From Apoderus coryli (lineage: Eukaryota > Arthropoda > Insecta > Coleoptera > Attelabidae), in NCBI GenBank assembly GCA_911728435.2, contig OU452210.1, positions 3,348,001 through 3,412,000 on the forward strand: DNA of 64,000 nucleotides. The letters are read 5' to 3'. A model generated the notes under the pieces. That model made no database searches. It was given only the letters and a program-made list of their open reading frames with translations, and was not told the DNA's origin. Of the stretch, positions 59,938 to 64,000 are shown piece after piece (positions within the stretch are counted from its first letter, which is position 1; each line of letters begins with the position of its first letter). The position numbers and the translations under genes were made by a program.

Positions 59938-62900
59938 AGAATGGAATAAGTTCTGAACATAGTAACGCTATGGGTGCTACAAATGAAGTAAATTGTGCTA
60001 AACTAGCCGTGTTACATGAACGTAAAAAACGATTAGAAGAAACTTTATCTAAGAGAACACAGGAATTACGCCAATTATGTATTCAGGTACATAAAGTGCA
60101 TTACAATAGGTTGCTTAAAATATTGAGCCTAAACATTTGTTATAGGAAGCAGAATTAACTGGTGTTACACCACTCGAAATGCCCTTAGAGGAAGGAGAAT
60201 CTCTTCCTCTTATAAGAAGACGCGTTGGCACGACGTATGAGCTTAATGAAAATTTAATAAAAAATGCAAACAAAGATGAACTTATTGCTGACTTGGAATT
60301 GCAAATTCAGCTACATACTAACTTAGCAGAAGCTGCACTTGGTCTCGCGAATGAACAAAATATTAGCAAGGTAACGCATTGTCGCAAATTAATAGCTACT
60401 TTGCTTTTTTTAACACAATTATGGGTAATTCTTCTTATGTGTTCATAGCATAGCAACCACACATTGATACCCACGTACTTAAGGCATTTTTGATCTTGTA
60501 GCTCTCACAAATATAGCAGTGTTGCACAGGTTTGTTGTCAATTCGCTATGTCGACTAATCAGTTGGTTTGAAGATAGAATTTATGCTGTGATGTATTTAT
60601 ACAGTGGATATAACGAATTAGTTTAGTTTTAATAGCATTCGGTTAAAGTTTCTCTAGTAAATTTAATTGAGAAAATAATATCTGAAATAACCCTAAACGT
60701 GTACAAAACTATCGTTAAATTTATTATTTATTAGAAAGTGTACGGTTTCCACATAATAGACCATTGTGGTGTATAAATTTGCACATTACGAGGGATTGCG
60801 ACATTGTTCAAAAACAATATGCATTGCCAGCAGTTGAATGATATAATGGGCTTAAACTAATTTAGATTACAGGGTATTACTTACTGAGACCTAAAAGGTA
60901 TTGTAACGCCCGTATGGAGGTATAACTATACCAATTTTGATCAGCGATTTTCCATTCGTTCTAATAGGTTCTAAGCAGGTTTTAGTTTTGCATTACTTTC
61001 TAAGCAAACAACGAATTTTAAAGAAGTCTGTTTATTGTCTTTCTGTGGTATTATGGCTGGCAGGACTCGCTAATTTGCCTACTTTGTAATTACTGGAAGA
61101 AAAATTTGGCTAATTATTGCGAAACAGTCTTTTTCACATCTTTTTTGTTAAAAAGGTGAGAAATAATAATTAGAGTTTAAAGAACAAATGACAAACAACA
61201 TAAAGCATATATTCACAAATCAAAACTATCACAAATTAAATTAAAATTGTTACACATAATAAACCAGGGCTTCCCAATCCCAATGGCGGTTTATATTTAT
61301 TAGGTACAGCAGCTCAGGAAAGTCCAAGCTTCTCACGCCAAATCTGTCCAGCAAAAATGTGTATTCAAGCGGATAAACACCATCCACTCCTCAGTATGCA
61401 GTATATGAAGTCTATATATGGGATACCAAATCAGAGAACAATATTCCACTCTCGCACGAACTAATTGTATAACACTACAAGTGCAGAAAAATCATTGAAA
61501 CTTCCACAATTTCCCACAGTAAAACCGTACATCTCATAGCTTCACTGGACTTAGCATTCACATGCGGTACGAAAGACAATTTTGAGTCAAACAAACAAAA
61601 CTCCCAAATCGGTAGTAGAGGAACACCTACCAAGGAAAGTCTGACAAACTGTATATCGAAATTCTATAGTAGTTTTCTCTTGAGAAAGATATATTGGCAT
61701 TTACTGGCGTATAATCAAAATCCATTAAGATACTGATAAACACTTTCGAAGAAGCCTCATAGTTATGGGACCTATAGCCGCCATAGGGAACGTACTGTCT
61801 TCTGTCAGGCCAGAGAATGACTTCTCTGCTACGGCACTCTTGGTGAGCCGTACTGCCTGTAGCCGCAACTGTGCGACAACTAAATGGACGACTTTGATCT
61901 CGTTATACGTCGCACCAGAGGAGGTCCTCTGCCCATGCCCTTGAGCGTCGTCTACGATGCGAACCCACCATCTTACTCACGCATCCATTGACACCCCAGC
62001 AACAGATTGCAGCAGTGCTGTAGTCTCCAATCGTAGACACTATGCTATTGTGATTGCTGATGTGCAGTAGAAATCCCTGAGTTGAAGTAATTTATACTCG
62101 TTAGCGAGTGAATGCCGATGATGATAATAATTGCTAACGAATCCATAATACCCAAGCCTTTGAAGAAGCACCTCATGATCCAAATCAAACGCCTTAGCAA
62201 AGTCCTTATATATAACATCAAATTGACCACCCCTGTCAACAACTCTGGAAACTTCAATAAATACTGCTATGTTCGAGTTGATCTCGAGATAAAGCCGTGT
62301 TGACTCAGGGAAATCCGTCTTTGCACCAGACTGCGGAACAGATTCAAAAGTCTTTGAAAAATTAGACAAGTTAGACAGATAATTACCAATAAATTGAGAC
62401 CACGCGCGCCTCCTTCCATCGTTCCGGATCCATCTGGCCGCAGAAAAACGCTCTCTAAGAAATCCGCGAAACACTCGACTATGGCTTGAGGGTCGTTATA
62501 CTCATGATCACCGAGCTTCATCACGCCTGGTATTCTTGTACCATTGTTCTTAGCATGAAATATTTTGGGTCCTCCGCTAAACTATTGAATGTTTAGAAAT
62601 TTACGTCTTTAGTGTCACATACGACTTTGAAGAAATAATGCATGCCTTAAATGAGCAAAAAAAAAGTACATAATTAAAAAAATCATATGGTTGATTTATC
62701 ACTCAATTACAGCATCCAAGAAGCAGCATAGTATATATAGTTAAAGGCTACCTAAAAATAATAAAATTGGTGTTACGTTATAAGGTAGTCCATGAAATTT
62801 TTTATTGTTTTGCGAATTTTGCTTACTTTCAGGAACTATTATTACAGTGAATTTAATAATAAATTCAATTTGAAATTTTTAGACTGTGAAGAGACAACAC

Positions 62901-63432
62901 AATGCTGAATATCGAAAACATAAAAGCCAGTGTATTGCATTGCAAGAAAAGTTAGTTCTTCTGAAGGAACAGACTAGATTAAAGAAGAAATCTAGATATA
63001 ACACAAGAGATGCTCCAGGTTTATGCAATTTTATTATTTGTTTTTATAAATTTTATAAGGTGTAGGTATAACGTGACAGCTTTTTTGTGGGTGATTCGAC
63101 GAAACTACTTTCTAACTACCAATACCAAATTTATTTAGCATTTCATATTAAAATTATTTATTTTCAGCTGATGACTGTATATCGGTGAGCACAAGTATCA
63201 TTGACGTCCCTGGAAGGAATGAATATCGGGCAGCTTACAGAACTAGCTCAGTCAGTTCTGATCAGAGTGATAAATGTACAGATTCTAGATACAATACGGG
63301 AACTATAAATAGTAATCTGTATAGAACTAGTGAAACAACTTACTTTGTGAATCCAATGGTCAGACATGAAGATGCATTAACCTCAGGATTTTATAGACTA
63401 AGTTTAAATGGATACAACAAATATATGGAAAG
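59938..63432 (+). CDS. sstn: CUPID-domain cytohesin adaptor, stepping stone/FRMD4-like (partial)
   Basis: The CUPID domain (DUF3338) of FRMD4A/B, CCDC120 and INAVA binds cytohesins (Arf GEFs). Drosophila Stepping stone does this for Steppke at the embryonic cortex. Exons seen: 59938-60086, 60146-60370, 62883-63018, 63168-63432, phase-consistent. Domain blocks: KLAVLHERKKRLEETLSKR, LRQLCIQEAELTGVTPLE, PLIRRRVGTTYELNENL, then an amphipathic helix ending LAEAALGLANEQ. After the 2.5-kb intron come QHNAEYRKHK and a basic coiled-coil-like stretch. The fourth exon is Ser/Thr/Tyr-rich and probably disordered. Its last donor is at 63433 and the gene leaves the window. The 5' end is uncertain: either an upstream exon splices in at 59938 (AG acceptor present) or translation starts at ATG 59910. 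No FERM domain is visible here. Family is confident, symbol is by analogy. Confidence 0.8.
61290..62530 (-). mobile_element. LINE relic in the CUPID-gene intron
   Basis: Minus strand, from 62530 downwards: AIVECFADFLESVF (linker), SQHGFISRSTRTN and DVIYKDFAKAFD-LDHEVLLQRL (RT fingers/palm), and near 61435-61490 [17 protein letters not shown] (thumb region, usually LVR--LEY-S-VW-P). The stretch at about 61780-62035 is GC-richer and not recognisable. Many breaks; not functional. Confidence 0.75.
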
Positions 63433-64000
63433 GTATATTATTTAGTCTTCTTATTGTTTATAGGGAAATAACATACATAGTATCTTGCTTCACTTTACAT
63501 AGACTACAGGTCTAGGTCGGTTCAGAATAAAAAATTGCGTAAGGCATACTGAGTAACTCTGGGTTCTTGCGTTGTGATGTCATCGCCATGTCGATTATTT
63601 CATATACAGCATATTAACTACTGAAGATGCTGACCAGTTGTCGTGACGAAAATTTGAGAAGAAAATATAAAAGACGACGGCTCAATAACCCAAAAAACAA
63701 TGTTAGTCATGTCATGTCCGGCTCTCACCATTGTAATTGAATTGATTGTATTAACCAAAAAATCATTTCTAATTTTTTCTTAAAATAATTTCGAAATAGC
63801 CTAATCTGAATCATAAATGAATATTATCTTCTGGTAATTATTGTCTTTCCTAGTGTGATTACAGTTTGTCTTCACTTTTTTTTTGTTTGAAGATTTTTAA
63901 AATACCAGCAAACACGAACTTGTAACCGAAATGATAGTCCTAGATTAGAACCCTGGGTAAGACATTCAGTTTGTATCCGTTATGTGCACGATGTATGATT
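63433..64000 (+). other. Intron of the CUPID gene up to the window edge
   Basis: No exon seen after the donor at 63433. Contains a CTGAAGA...GACGAAA hairpin-like motif at 63621-63651. Confidence 0.4.

Overview
The window is AT-rich animal DNA from a nuclear genome: split genes with short GT-AG introns, long gene deserts and dense degraded transposons. Protein similarity of all recognised genes is insect-like, and the base composition and repeat types would fit a hemipteran. That placement is inference and no species is claimed. Seven conserved genes can be read exon by exon. From left to right they are HEATR5 (minus strand, N-terminal part only, running off the left edge), a GILT thiol reductase (+), TRAPPC8 (+), casein kinase II alpha (+), an SDR16C-like short-chain dehydrogenase (+), eEF1A (-) and a CUPID-domain gene like Drosophila stepping stone (+, running off the right edge). 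A possible small multi-exon gene lies just upstream of GILT. No operon logic applies. The shared theme is only that several products act in membrane traffic or endolysosomes (HEATR5, TRAPPC8, GILT, the cytohesin adaptor). Layout: 1-1 kb is a single foldback insertion inside a HEATR5 intron. It is built from a tandem unit of about 320 bp that carries a type I hammerhead ribozyme, once on each strand, and is flanked by a 12-bp target duplication. This is the most unusual object in the window. 1-9.2 kb is HEATR5 with LINE and MITE remains in its introns. 9.9-13.3 kb is a nest: a MULE with perfect 34-bp terminal repeats sits inside a MITE, and a second, uninterrupted MITE copy lies next door. 14.1-16.1 kb is GILT. 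17.5-30.4 kb is TRAPPC8, whose introns hold a LINE 3' end and a dead mariner. 30.4-35 kb is a gene-poor stretch with a probable CK2-alpha promoter near 33 kb. 35-46.5 kb is CK2-alpha with LINE, pogo/Tigger and foldback insertions and a duplicated block of about 340 bp around its fourth coding exon. 46.5-48.2 kb is a scrambled Tc1/IS630-type transposase plus a LINE fragment. 49-52.4 kb is the dehydrogenase. 52.4-55.3 kb is LINE debris and nested palindromes. 55.4-57.8 kb is eEF1A with a 5'UTR intron and TATA promoter. 59.9-64 kb is the CUPID gene with a LINE relic in its intron. Exon borders were set by hand from splice consensus, and reading-frame phase was checked across every junction of the seven conserved genes.
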